A stretch of 64,000 nucleotides of DNA from CAXXOZ01 sp963676435 (GTDB taxonomy: Bacteria; Bacillota; Clostridia; Lachnospirales; Lachnospiraceae), in assembly GCA_963676435.2 (NCBI GenBank), contig CAXXOZ010000020.1:186001-250000 (forward strand), given 5' to 3'. A model generated the notes under the pieces. It was not told where the DNA came from, did no database searches, and saw only the letters and a program-made list of their open reading frames with translations. Within the stretch, counting starts at the first letter, position 1. Each line of letters begins with the position of its first letter. Positions 32,253 to 40,824 of this stretch are shown here, one piece after another. A program made the translations under genes and the position numbers.

Positions 32253-34921
32253 TATACAACCTCCTTAGTTGGTGCGCTTGGAGAAGGTAACCATGCTTTA
32301 AATTCCTCTGGTTTCATGTATATTCCTTCTGGTGGTCCATCAGCTTTATAAACTTTCACTAAAAATCCTCTTAATGTGTAAGTTCCTACTACATCATTAA
32401 ATGGTGCATCTTCTTTTGTAAGAACATTTACATTCATCTCTTTCCATCCATGAGTTTCAGTATTTAGGTTTTCAGGATTCCAAAATCTTTCCATATATAC
32501 TGTTCCTGGATTTATCCCCTGAGTAACACTTGCCACAGCTCTTATTTTTCCTCTTTTTGATTCTATCCAAACCCAGTCTCCATCTTCTACTCCATATTTT
32601 TCACCAGCAATTGGATGAATCCATAATTCAGGAACTGGATAAATCTCTCTAAGCCATGGAATGTTTCTTAAAGTATTATGATGATAATACGGTACTCTTC
32701 CTCCTGTCATAACAAGTGGGAATTCTTTTGCCATTTCACTACCTTCTAAAGGACTCTCATGTGGCTCTAAAAAGTATGGTAATGGATCATAGTCTTTAGA
32801 TGCAGGTGGCAATTCACATTTACTAAATGGCTTACCTGTTCTTCCTAACTCAATCAAGCTTTCTACATATACTTCACATTTTCTTGAAGGTGTTTTAAAT
32901 CCTTGTGGTTTGTTTGTGATTGGATTTATATTTTTATATACATAATAAGTTTTCCAATCCTCTTTTGACATATATTCGTAAGGTGCAATTTCCTTTAATT
33001 TTTTCCAATCCAAGTCTATTCTCTTTAAAAAATGGTCAAATAATTCATCTACTGTTTCCCAATATGGTAAATCATCTCCCATATATTCTGCATCAAATGA
33101 TTTTTTACATCCTTCATGTCCAAATTCGCCTAGTCTTTTTGCTATTTTTGACCATATAACGGTTTCATCTACTGTTTCCCATAAATGAGTTACTGCTTGT
33201 CTTGCTACAAGTGTATTGCATGTTTCAACCATCATATCTGTTTCGAGCCATTCTTCTGTAGGAAGTAAAATATCCGCATATGCACTAAAAGATGTTGGAT
33301 ACATATACATATGAACTATAAAATCAAGTTCATTTAATGCTTTTTCCCATTTTTTAGCATTCGCTACTGAAGCTAATTTATTTCCTGATCTATCTATCCA
33401 TACTCTAGGTTTATATGGTTTTCCAGTAAGTATTGCATCTAAAATACTTGTAGGATGGCCTGCATACCATATATGAAGTCCTTTATGTTCTATTCCACCA
33501 AGTCTTTTCTTCAACTGCTCATCTGGTAATTTACTAGGAGCAGCTGGTACAGGATAATGAGGAGAATCAAATGTTCCTGAATCTCTAAATCTTTGCATCA
33601 ATGTACCTGGTTTTTCCACGTTACCTAAAAGTAAATCTAGAGTAGCTGCACCCATAGCGGCTTGAACTGAATTTGGTGATTGGTCAGTTGCTACGCCTAA
33701 AGCAATTGAACTTGGCGTATCTTTTGCAAATATATTTATAGCCTCTTCAATTTTTTCAGCCTCTAGCCAACATAATTTTGCAGCTTTTTCAAGGGTAAAC
33801 TCTTTAGCCCTCTCTTTTAGCAACTGAAACCCTGTTTTATATTCAACTCCATCTACTATGTATGTACCTTCAAGAGCAACATCCAATTCATCATTCCAAG
33901 GATACTCTAAAGGCTTTGGAGAATTTGTTTTTTTGTCCCAAACCATAAATACATCTGGTTCATTAGGGTCATTACTTACTTTTGCTCTCGGCATAATATT
34001 TGTTTTAGAATCTACTAAATATGGTAAGTTTGTCCATTTCATAACAAATTCTAAATCATATAATTCTTTTTCAATAATATAATTTATCCATGCAAGCATT
34101 AATGCCACATCAGTTCCTGGTCTTATAGGTAACCAAACTTGAGCTTTTGCAGCGTCAGGAGTAAATCTAGGATCAACAACTACCGTTTTCACCCCATTCA
34201 TTCTTAAATCAACTACAGCTCCTCCACCACTAGCTGGGCAAGAATATGATGGAGCTCCTCCCCATATTACTAACGATTTCATTGGAGTTGCTTTAGTATC
34301 ATATATTTCTAGAGCGTTTGAATCAGCAATGCTTGGATCAACACCTCCGTACATAAGCTCATAAGTTAATACTCTTGGCAAGTAACATTGTGCACATCCT
34401 GGTTCAAACCAGTTAGGAGTTCCAAAAATATTACAAAACCTTGCAATACTCCAAATTTCCGGATTTCCTCCACCACCTGTAGAACAAACTAAACTTTCCG
34501 CTCCATAATTTTCATAAGTATACATGAGCTTTTCTGCAATAGTATCTAATGCTTCATCCCATGATATTCTTTTCCACTTATTTTCGCCTCTTTTTCCAAC
34601 ACGCTTCATAGGATATTTATTTCTATTAGGATGATATAGCGCCTGAATACCTGATAAACCTTTTGCACACATTCTTCCTTTACTCATAGGATCATCTGGA
34701 TTTCCTTCTAGCTTTATAACCCTTCCATTTTTAACATGAGCTATAACACCACAGTTTGCTATACAAGCTCTGCATGCTGTATTTATTTTTTTTACTTCAT
34801 TATTAACTACAAATTTTTCAGAAGTATTCTTTTCAAAGACTTTTTCATCCTCGATAGATGAAATGCCACTTAGGTCTATAGAATTTAAAAAATCATCATG
34901 ACTTAAATTATTTTCCGGCAT
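32252..34921 (-). CDS. Molybdopterin-dependent oxidoreductase, catalytic subunit (DMSO reductase family)
   Basis: 889 aa. A proximal 4Fe-4S site is formed by C50, C53, C57 and C85 (TACRACIANC, RMCAKG), followed by WDEAL and the MGD-binding domains (LVIWGGAPS, VVDPRFTPDAAKAQVWLPIRPGTD, and a C-terminal domain starting PLVMTGGRVPYYHHNTLRN). A CAQCYLPR segment (C176, C179) falls where the metal-ligand residue of this family is expected. The first 45 residues have no twin-arginine signal, so the enzyme is cytoplasmic. Substrate unknown: candidates include sulfur, N- or S-oxide, arsenic/selenium oxyanions, or hydroxyl-transfer/dehydroxylation of aromatics. First gene of a five-gene operon. Confidence 0.88.
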   Translation of the reverse strand: MPENNLSHDDFLNSIDLSGISSIEDEKVFEKNTSEKFVVNNEVKKINTACRACIANCGVIAHVKNGRVIKLEGNPDDPMSKGRMCAKGLSGIQALYHPNRNKYPMKRVGKRGENKWKRISWDEALDTIAEKLMYTYENYGAESLVCSTGGGGNPEIWSIARFCNIFGTPNWFEPGCAQCYLPRVLTYELMYGGVDPSIADSNALEIYDTKATPMKSLVIWGGAPSYSCPASGGGAVVDLRMNGVKTVVVDPRFTPDAAKAQVWLPIRPGTDVALMLAWINYIIEKELYDLEFVMKWTNLPYLVDSKTNIMPRAKVSNDPNEPDVFMVWDKKTNSPKPLEYPWNDELDVALEGTYIVDGVEYKTGFQLLKERAKEFTLEKAAKLCWLEAEKIEEAINIFAKDTPSSIALGVATDQSPNSVQAAMGAATLDLLLGNVEKPGTLMQRFRDSGTFDSPHYPVPAAPSKLPDEQLKKRLGGIEHKGLHIWYAGHPTSILDAILTGKPYKPRVWIDRSGNKLASVANAKKWEKALNELDFIVHMYMYPTSFSAYADILLPTEEWLETDMMVETCNTLVARQAVTHLWETVDETVIWSKIAKRLGEFGHEGCKKSFDAEYMGDDLPYWETVDELFDHFLKRIDLDWKKLKEIAPYEYMSKEDWKTYYVYKNINPITNKPQGFKTPSRKCEVYVESLIELGRTGKPFSKCELPPASKDYDPLPYFLEPHESPLEGSEMAKEFPLVMTGGRVPYYHHNTLRNIPWLREIYPVPELWIHPIAGEKYGVEDGDWVWIESKRGKIRAVASVTQGINPGTVYMERFWNPENLNTETHGWKEMNVNVLTKEDAPFNDVVGTYTLRGFLVKVYKADGPPEGIYMKPEEFKAWLPSPSAPTKEVV

Positions 34922-34947
34922 ATCTTTTGCCTCCTTTAAACTATTAT

Positions 34948-34995
34948 ATACTTTTGGTATACCATTAGTATATCATTTACATTACTGCAAGTCAA
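34948..34995 (-). promoter_or_regulatory. Promoter and operator of the molybdopterin operon
   Basis: Minus-strand -35 TTGACT (34995-34990), exact 17-bp spacer, -10 TATACT (34972-34967). A 24-bp near-palindrome (34948-34971; core TGGTATACCA perfect, 10 of 12 positions symmetric overall) covers the -10 and start site. That is a repressor-type position. The regulator is not encoded next to it. Confidence 0.75.
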
Positions 34996-35017
34996 CTTGT
35001 ATTTATTTCTATAAATC

Positions 35018-35051
35018 AAAAACATCCCTTACATAAAAATCGGGGATGTTT
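35018..35051 (-). terminator. Terminator after the GH39 gene
   Basis: Stem AAACATCCC/GGGATGTTT with a ~15-nt loop, with an A-rich plus-strand flank giving a T-rich minus-strand tail. It ends the carbohydrate operon. Confidence 0.8.
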
Positions 35052-35059
35052 ATTGTTTT

Positions 35060-36517
35060 CTAATTATTTAAATGCACATCAAAAACATAAAGGCTATTTG
35101 CTGGTATTTTAATACTCATTGATTTATCATATTCTTCTGCTTTTAATTTTGAAGCATTTTTCATTTCTTCTACTTCACTACTCTTTGGATAAATAGGTGA
35201 CCCTATCTCTTTCCATTTAGTATATGAATTAGCATTTTCTTTATCAATTTTTTGAAGGTAAACATTTTTCACTTTTGAAAAACCTTCAAGAACTATTTTT
35301 ATTTCTTCATCTTCTATTGGTTCGCTAGGAACATTGTGATTGTACATAAATATCCTAAGCCCAAACTCAGTGTTCAAGGCAAGAACTTCTACTGTCTCGT
35401 CCTTATTACTGTTTGAAATAACCTTATATCTTTTATTACCTGATTGATGTAATAGTTGAAATGCTCTATATACAGGTTTTTCAATTCCTTGAACTGTTTG
35501 CATACCAAAACCTCCGTGGAAAGGCCCTACATGTTGTCCAAATTCTTCAAATATATCTGTAAAAGTCCAAAACGAGTATCCGTCTACCAAGCCATCATTA
35601 TCAGCAATAATTTTTGTTATCATAGCAGCTGAATATGAATCATCGTGTATTTCTTCAAATGTAGAAGACACATTCCATTCTGTATAATATAAAGGATAAT
35701 CTTTTGCTTGTTCTCTTGATAAAGTTGTCATTTTTTTCAGAACACCTCTGCCATATTTTAATTCTTCTCCAGCATGTTCTTTAAAAAAGTCAAGAATGTC
35801 TGCTCCACTCTGCCACAAAGGATCATCTGAAGGATAATGATGAGTGGAAATAAAATCTAAAGGAATATTATTTGTTTCACAAAACTCAATAGTCTCAGGT
35901 ATCCATGAGTTAAATGAAGTCGCTGGACCACCTACCTTCAATGACTCTGCTACCTCTTTTATAGCTTCTACGGTACCTTTGTATAACTTAAAATAATCTT
36001 CCTTTGTCCCAGCAAAAAACAAAGGTAAATTCGGTTCATTCCATACTTCAAAGAACCATTTATTACATTCTTCTATGCCATATCTTTCAATTAAATGTTC
36101 TACAAACATCTTAATGAAACTTTTCCATTCTTCCATATCTTTTGGCATTGTCACATTCCCTTTAAAGTGAAAACAAGTTTGCGTTCCACTTGCAAGGGGT
36201 GTCGGCATGAATCCTAGTTCAAAAAATGGTTTTACACCAATACTTAGGAAGTAGTCGACTATTTTATCAATATTTACAAAATTGTAATATCTAATTGGTG
36301 GCTCACCATACACGCTTTTATCTACAACAACACACATATCATCATTAAAAAGTCCATGAAAACGAACATATTTAAAACCGCATTCCTCACTTGTTTTCTT
36401 TAACTGTTCCTGATAATCTGCTCTTAAAGCAGTATATGCATGGCAGCTACCTACACACTCTTCCCAATAATGTGGAAAGTGGGTATGATTTTTACCGTCT
36501 ATCATAAAACTAATCAT
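35060..36517 (-). CDS. Glycoside hydrolase family 39 (beta-xylosidase-type)
   Basis: 485 aa, TIM-barrel enzyme without a signal peptide, so intracellular. Acid/base E161 in FEVWNEPNLP and nucleophile E280 in YYTEWNVSS fit GH39. The start is RFHGLFNDD-type, and a C-terminal beta-sandwich follows (~residues 370-485). GH39 members are mostly beta-xylosidases or alpha-iduronidases; bacterial intracellular ones cleave xylo-oligosaccharides or related glycosides. It is the last gene after a binding protein and two sugar permeases, so it most likely processes their cargo. AAGGAG precedes the ATG. Confidence 0.88.
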   Translation of the reverse strand: MISFMIDGKNHTHFPHYWEECVGSCHAYTALRADYQEQLKKTSEECGFKYVRFHGLFNDDMCVVVDKSVYGEPPIRYYNFVNIDKIVDYFLSIGVKPFFELGFMPTPLASGTQTCFHFKGNVTMPKDMEEWKSFIKMFVEHLIERYGIEECNKWFFEVWNEPNLPLFFAGTKEDYFKLYKGTVEAIKEVAESLKVGGPATSFNSWIPETIEFCETNNIPLDFISTHHYPSDDPLWQSGADILDFFKEHAGEELKYGRGVLKKMTTLSREQAKDYPLYYTEWNVSSTFEEIHDDSYSAAMITKIIADNDGLVDGYSFWTFTDIFEEFGQHVGPFHGGFGMQTVQGIEKPVYRAFQLLHQSGNKRYKVISNSNKDETVEVLALNTEFGLRIFMYNHNVPSEPIEDEEIKIVLEGFSKVKNVYLQKIDKENANSYTKWKEIGSPIYPKSSEVEEMKNASKLKAEEYDKSMSIKIPANSLYVFDVHLNN

Positions 36518-36537
36518 ATTATATTTTCTCCTTAAAA

Positions 36538-37419
36538 TTAACCTTTAACCGAACCCATTGTAATACCTTTTGCAAAGTATTTTTGGAAGAATGGATAAAT
36601 TACAATAATAGGTAATATCCCTACAACAGCAATTGCCATTCGTACGGTAGTTGTTGGTAGTTCAGCAAGGTTTGTTCCTGCTGAAGCATTTGACGCAAGA
36701 AAAGATATATCCTGATTAATATCGTTTAGAATATTTTGAATTGTATAAAGTTTGGTATCACTTAAATAATATAGTCCATTCTGCCAGTCATTCCAGTAGC
36801 CTATCCCTGCTAACAAACCTATTGTTGCTAGAATAGGAACAGCGAGAGGGAAAGCAATTTTAGCAAATATAAATAGTTCACTTGCTCCGTCAATCCTAGC
36901 TGCTTCATACAATTCCATAGGTATGCTGTTTTCAAAATAATTTTTCACAAGTAACACTATAAAAGCTGTCATTAAAAGTGTCGGAACGATTAATGCAAAG
37001 ATTGTATTTTTTATATGAAAATATTTTACATACATAATATATGTAGGTACCAATCCACCATTAAATAACATAGTAAATACAACTAAAAAAGTAATAACTT
37101 TTCTTCCTGGCAAATCTTTTTGCGCAAGCATATAAGCAAGCATTGATGTTATTATTACAGAAACTGCTGTACCTATTGCTGTTACAATAATTGTCATCAT
37201 ATATGCTCTAGCCAACTTCGCTGCCTCATCAACAATATATTTATATGCATCTAATGAAAGTTTCTCTGGTAGATAAGAAAATCCATTTTGAAGCGCTGTG
37301 GCCTCATCAGTAAATGAAGCTATTATTAAAAGAAGTACAGGTAAAATTGCTACAAGTGAAATTATTGTCATTATAACATTAGCTGATATACTCCATCTTC
37401 TTTGATCTTTTGATTTCAT
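36538..37419 (-). CDS. Carbohydrate ABC transporter permease, LplC/YtcP type
   Basis: 293 aa with six membrane segments and the EAA coupling loop ELYEAARIDGASELFIFAKIAFPL. Ends in FAKGITMGSVKG, the C-terminus typical of LplC/YtcP-type CUT1 permeases. It pairs with the upstream LplB-type permease (12 bp apart). Energy is probably from the MsmX/UgpC-type ATPase at 45024-46130, as no ATPase lies in this transporter block. Confidence 0.92.
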   Translation of the reverse strand: MKSKDQRRWSISANVIMTIISLVAILPVLLLIIASFTDEATALQNGFSYLPEKLSLDAYKYIVDEAAKLARAYMMTIIVTAIGTAVSVIITSMLAYMLAQKDLPGRKVITFLVVFTMLFNGGLVPTYIMYVKYFHIKNTIFALIVPTLLMTAFIVLLVKNYFENSIPMELYEAARIDGASELFIFAKIAFPLAVPILATIGLLAGIGYWNDWQNGLYYLSDTKLYTIQNILNDINQDISFLASNASAGTNLAELPTTTVRMAIAVVGILPIIVIYPFFQKYFAKGITMGSVKG

Positions 37420-37431
37420 CTGTATTTCCTC

Positions 37432-38355
37432 CTAAAATAACGAGCTTTTTTTATCTACTTTCGTAACAATCATATTAGCAATTACAATAAATATAAATCC
37501 TACTACCGACTGTACAAATCCAGCTGCCGAAGCCATACCCACATTGTTATTGACTAACAAAGCATTGTATACATATGTATCTATAGTTTGAGTTACACTA
37601 AATAATGCACCCTGATTCATTGGCACCTGGAAAAATAGACCAAAATCTGTACGGAATATTTGTCCCATTTGTATTATAAACAGCATGAGAATAGTTGTTT
37701 TTAAAAGTGGCAATGTAATAAGTTTATGCTGCTTCCATTTTGAAGCACCGTCAAGTTTTGCCGCTTCATAATATGAATTGTCAATTCCAACAATACTTGC
37801 CAGATAAAGTATCATTCCAAAACCTATTATCTTCCACTGCTGAATAAATGTTAGAATAAAAGGCCACCACTTAGTTTCCCTGTAAAACTCAGGTTTTGTA
37901 CCGGTAATATCAGCTATAAGAGTTGTCAATAAACCTGAAGACGGTGCTATATAAGCGTAAACCAAATAAGCTATGATTACCATTGAAAGTAAAAAAGGTA
38001 ATAATATTGCTGTTTGATAAATTCTAGCTGCACCTTTTTTCTTAACTTCATTTAATAGGATAGCTGAGCCCACTCCAAATATAATCCCAAGTATAATCCA
38101 TAAAGAATTATATCCAATTGTATTTCTAATCATTATAAAAGCATCTTTTGTTTTAAACAAAAACTCAAAATTCTTAAGTCCATTCCATGGGCTATCAAAA
38201 ATACCTTTCATAAAATTGAAGTTTTTAAAAGCAATCTGTAGTCCAATCATTGGTAAATAATTATTAATTATTAAGTAAAGCATTCCCGGCAAGCCCATCA
38301 GATAAAAAGGTAGCCAGTGCAAAATTTTTTTCTTTTTCTTATTCTTTTTTGTCAT
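37432..38355 (-). CDS. Carbohydrate ABC transporter permease, LplB/YtcQ-partner type
   Basis: 307 aa with about six membrane segments and the coupling loop SYYEAAKLDGASKWKQHKLITLPLL. The N-terminal LHWLPFYLMGLPGMLYLIINNYLPMIGLQIAF stretch is characteristic of LplB permeases. It forms a heterodimer with the LplC-type partner. It follows the binding protein across an attenuator-like hairpin. Confidence 0.92.
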   Translation of the reverse strand: MTKKNKKKKKILHWLPFYLMGLPGMLYLIINNYLPMIGLQIAFKNFNFMKGIFDSPWNGLKNFEFLFKTKDAFIMIRNTIGYNSLWIILGIIFGVGSAILLNEVKKKGAARIYQTAILLPFLLSMVIIAYLVYAYIAPSSGLLTTLIADITGTKPEFYRETKWWPFILTFIQQWKIIGFGMILYLASIVGIDNSYYEAAKLDGASKWKQHKLITLPLLKTTILMLFIIQMGQIFRTDFGLFFQVPMNQGALFSVTQTIDTYVYNALLVNNNVGMASAAGFVQSVVGFIFIVIANMIVTKVDKKSSLF

Positions 38356-38379
38356 CTGATTTTTGCCTTTCTAAAAAAC

Positions 38380-38445
38380 GACACGACCTGATATTATTAC
38401 CCTACAAGGTTTAAATCACAGGAATTATATTTATCAGCTCGTGTC
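38380..38445 (-). terminator. Attenuator-like hairpin between binding-protein and permease genes
   Basis: 14-nt arms GACACGA(C)CTGATA and TATCAG(C)TCGTGTC (one mismatch) enclose a 38-nt loop and are followed on the minus strand by GTTTTTTAG. It probably causes partial termination or protects the upstream mRNA, giving more binding protein than permease. Confidence 0.7.
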
Positions 38446-38468
38446 TTTTAAATTATATTTAAATTCTT

Positions 38469-39941
38469 TTAGTTACCTGCAAGATATTCATCTAACTGTC
38501 TCTGATTATCCGCAATAATATCATCGATTCCAGCTGCTTTTAAATCTGCAACAAAATTTGCAATTTCCGCATCTACATCTGGTGCTTCACCTGCATTTAA
38601 TGTAGGCATATATTTAAGCATAACACTTGCAATTGCTCCTGCTTCTGCTGAAAAAGCACTTCCATCAAATGAGTAACCAAAACTTAATGATTTTGGTGAT
38701 GCTGCATCAAACGCTGCTCTATCTTCATATAAAGAATCTGTTAAAGGTGTAACTATTTTAAGTAAATCAGGATCTCCAAAATGCGCAAATCTTGTATAAT
38801 ATCCATTAAGATCTTCATTTGGTGTTCCCTCAGTTGTAATTACATTTTCTGTACCCTCAACTGCTACATAATCCTGTCCTTCAATTCCATACTGCATAAG
38901 ATTTGCTACTTCTGCATTTGAATATAAAAGGTTGATAAAATCCATAGCTGATTCTGGGTTTTCACATGTTGAAGCAATTCCTAGCATAAATTCTATTGCT
39001 CCAGCTGTTGTACTAATACCTTCTGTTACTTGTAAAACTGCTGTTTCAAAATCTGGATTTGTCCAACTAGCAATTTGTGCTGGTGTGTATGCTGTAGAAG
39101 TTCCAAAAATACTTTGCTGTGTAAGATACTGTTGAACAGTAGTTGTATCAGTAAGCTGATCTGGTGTTAAATATCCTGAATCATTCCATTCTTTAATTGT
39201 TCTGCAATACTCTGCAAATTCTTCAGTTTCATATATATTTTCTACTTTTGTAGAGTTTGCAGGATCCATTATTACTCCATATGCTCCTGATGTTCCATAA
39301 ACTTCAATAGTATTAAAAAATTTAAAATTTAATTCTGAGCTTCCTGCAAATGAAGTTAAGTAAACTCCTTCTGATTTTAATGTTTCTCCTATTGCTGTCA
39401 ACTCATCTAAAGTTATAAAATCATGCATATCTAGTCCGTACTCTTCTGCCATATCTTTATTGTAAACAAATCCTCCTGCAGTAGCTGCCGAAGTATATCC
39501 AGTTATTCCGTATGTTACTCCATCAATCTTTTGAGCCTCCGAAACATTTGCTGTTGCTGCCATAGCATCCTGTCCATTAGACTCAAGAAGGTCATCAAGA
39601 GGCATTAACATTCCTCCAGCGACCATTGTACTAACAGGATGTGTTAATCCTACGGTTACAATATCCATTTTTTCGCCACCGGCAATGCCAAGACTTGTTT
39701 CTGTTGCTAATTTTCCGATAAATAAAGGTATAATGTTGATTTTTACATTGATTTCAGGAACAGTAATAGCATTTATTGCCTCTTCTACTGCTGGAATATC
39801 ATTGTTTTCTTCATGAAGTCCTACAAATTGAATATTGATTTCTACTGGTTCACCGCTTGCTGAACCACCGCCACCACAAGCTGATAATAATGAACCTACC
39901 AAAACTGTTGCTAAAATTAGACTAAAAAGTTTCTTTTTCAT
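38469..39941 (-). CDS. Extracellular carbohydrate-binding lipoprotein (LplA/YtcQ type)
   Basis: 490 aa from the ATG at 39941, which has AAGGAGAG upstream; a start at 39980 would lack a site. Lipoprotein signal with cysteine C22 in LLSACGGGG. The rest is a type II periplasmic-binding fold with INIQFVGLHEENNDIPAVEEAIN at the mature N-terminus. Location beside LplB/LplC-type permeases, YesM/YesN-type regulators and a GH39 enzyme points to oligosaccharide uptake, perhaps xylan- or hemicellulose-derived (inference). Confidence 0.9.
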   Translation of the reverse strand: MKKKLFSLILATVLVGSLLSACGGGGSASGEPVEINIQFVGLHEENNDIPAVEEAINAITVPEINVKINIIPLFIGKLATETSLGIAGGEKMDIVTVGLTHPVSTMVAGGMLMPLDDLLESNGQDAMAATANVSEAQKIDGVTYGITGYTSAATAGGFVYNKDMAEEYGLDMHDFITLDELTAIGETLKSEGVYLTSFAGSSELNFKFFNTIEVYGTSGAYGVIMDPANSTKVENIYETEEFAEYCRTIKEWNDSGYLTPDQLTDTTTVQQYLTQQSIFGTSTAYTPAQIASWTNPDFETAVLQVTEGISTTAGAIEFMLGIASTCENPESAMDFINLLYSNAEVANLMQYGIEGQDYVAVEGTENVITTEGTPNEDLNGYYTRFAHFGDPDLLKIVTPLTDSLYEDRAAFDAASPKSLSFGYSFDGSAFSAEAGAIASVMLKYMPTLNAGEAPDVDAEIANFVADLKAAGIDDIIADNQRQLDEYLAGN

Positions 39942-40059
39942 TTTTCTCTCCTTATCCTTTTTCCCAATAGTATTATGCAACTTATATATATAATGTACTA
40001 TGATATAAATTATTTTAGCGTTTTTGTATATTTGTTTCTATAACAATACAATATATAAA

Positions 40060-40824
40060 TTAACTCATTAATGACTTTCTATATTCTGCTGGTGTCATTT
40101 TTGTGTTTCTTTTAAATATTTTGCTAAAATATGAAAAATTATCATATCCTACACAAATAGCCACATTATTAATAGGAAAATCTGTTGTAGCTAATAGCTT
40201 CTTTGCTAAATCAATTCTCTCTTTTGTAATATACTCTAGAACAGACATATCTGTTTCTTTCTTAAAAATCCTCATAAAATATTGTGGGTTTAAAAAAACA
40301 TTTTCCGAGATGTCTTTTATACTAATATTCTCTGAGATATTTTCGCGTATATACCTTTTTGCATTGTCTATTGGGTTTTCAACAAGTTTTTTGTTCTTTG
40401 AATCAACTATTTTTTTAATAATTACTTTTTCTTCTTCTGTAGTCTCCTTTATTTCTTTTATTCTTTTTACAGCACTTATAAGTATTTTATCTAATTCTTC
40501 ATAATCTATTGGCTTTAAAAGATAATCCATGCTACCAAGTTTCATCGCTTTTCTCATATACTCATATTCCGCATGGCAAGTTATAAAAATACACTCAGTA
40601 TCAGGGCTATATGTTCTAACCCATTCAAATAACTCAAGTCCACTTCCTGCCGGCATTTCTATATCACAAAGCATGAGCTCTATGTCTTCAACCTTTAATA
40701 TTTCAATAGCCTTATTCATTGAGCCTGCTGTAAAAACTTCATCTATATTATATTTGTTCCAATTAACTCTTCTTTTTAATGCATTAACCGCTATTAACTC
40801 GTCATCAACTATAATCGCCTTCAT
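40060..40824 (-). CDS. AraC-type response regulator (YesN family)
   Basis: 254 aa from the ATG of MKAIIVDDE at 40824, with GAGGTGG upstream; earlier ATGs in frame overlap that site. Receiver domain with VDDE and phospho-acceptor aspartate in LMLCDIEMPAGSG, then a C-terminal AraC helix-turn-helix (IREN, ISENVFLNPQYFMRIFKKET, VAICVGYDNFSYFSKIFKR, TPAEYRK). It is paired with the upstream YesM-type kinase and sits just before the binding-protein gene, which it probably activates. Confidence 0.92.
   Translation of the reverse strand: MKAIIVDDELIAVNALKRRVNWNKYNIDEVFTAGSMNKAIEILKVEDIELMLCDIEMPAGSGLELFEWVRTYSPDTECIFITCHAEYEYMRKAMKLGSMDYLLKPIDYEELDKILISAVKRIKEIKETTEEEKVIIKKIVDSKNKKLVENPIDNAKRYIRENISENISIKDISENVFLNPQYFMRIFKKETDMSVLEYITKERIDLAKKLLATTDFPINNVAICVGYDNFSYFSKIFKRNTKMTPAEYRKSLMS

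Noticed and set aside
32252..34921. Tat-exported periplasmic reductase
   Set aside because: The first 45 residues contain no twin-arginine motif or hydrophobic signal, and no membrane anchor gene is present.
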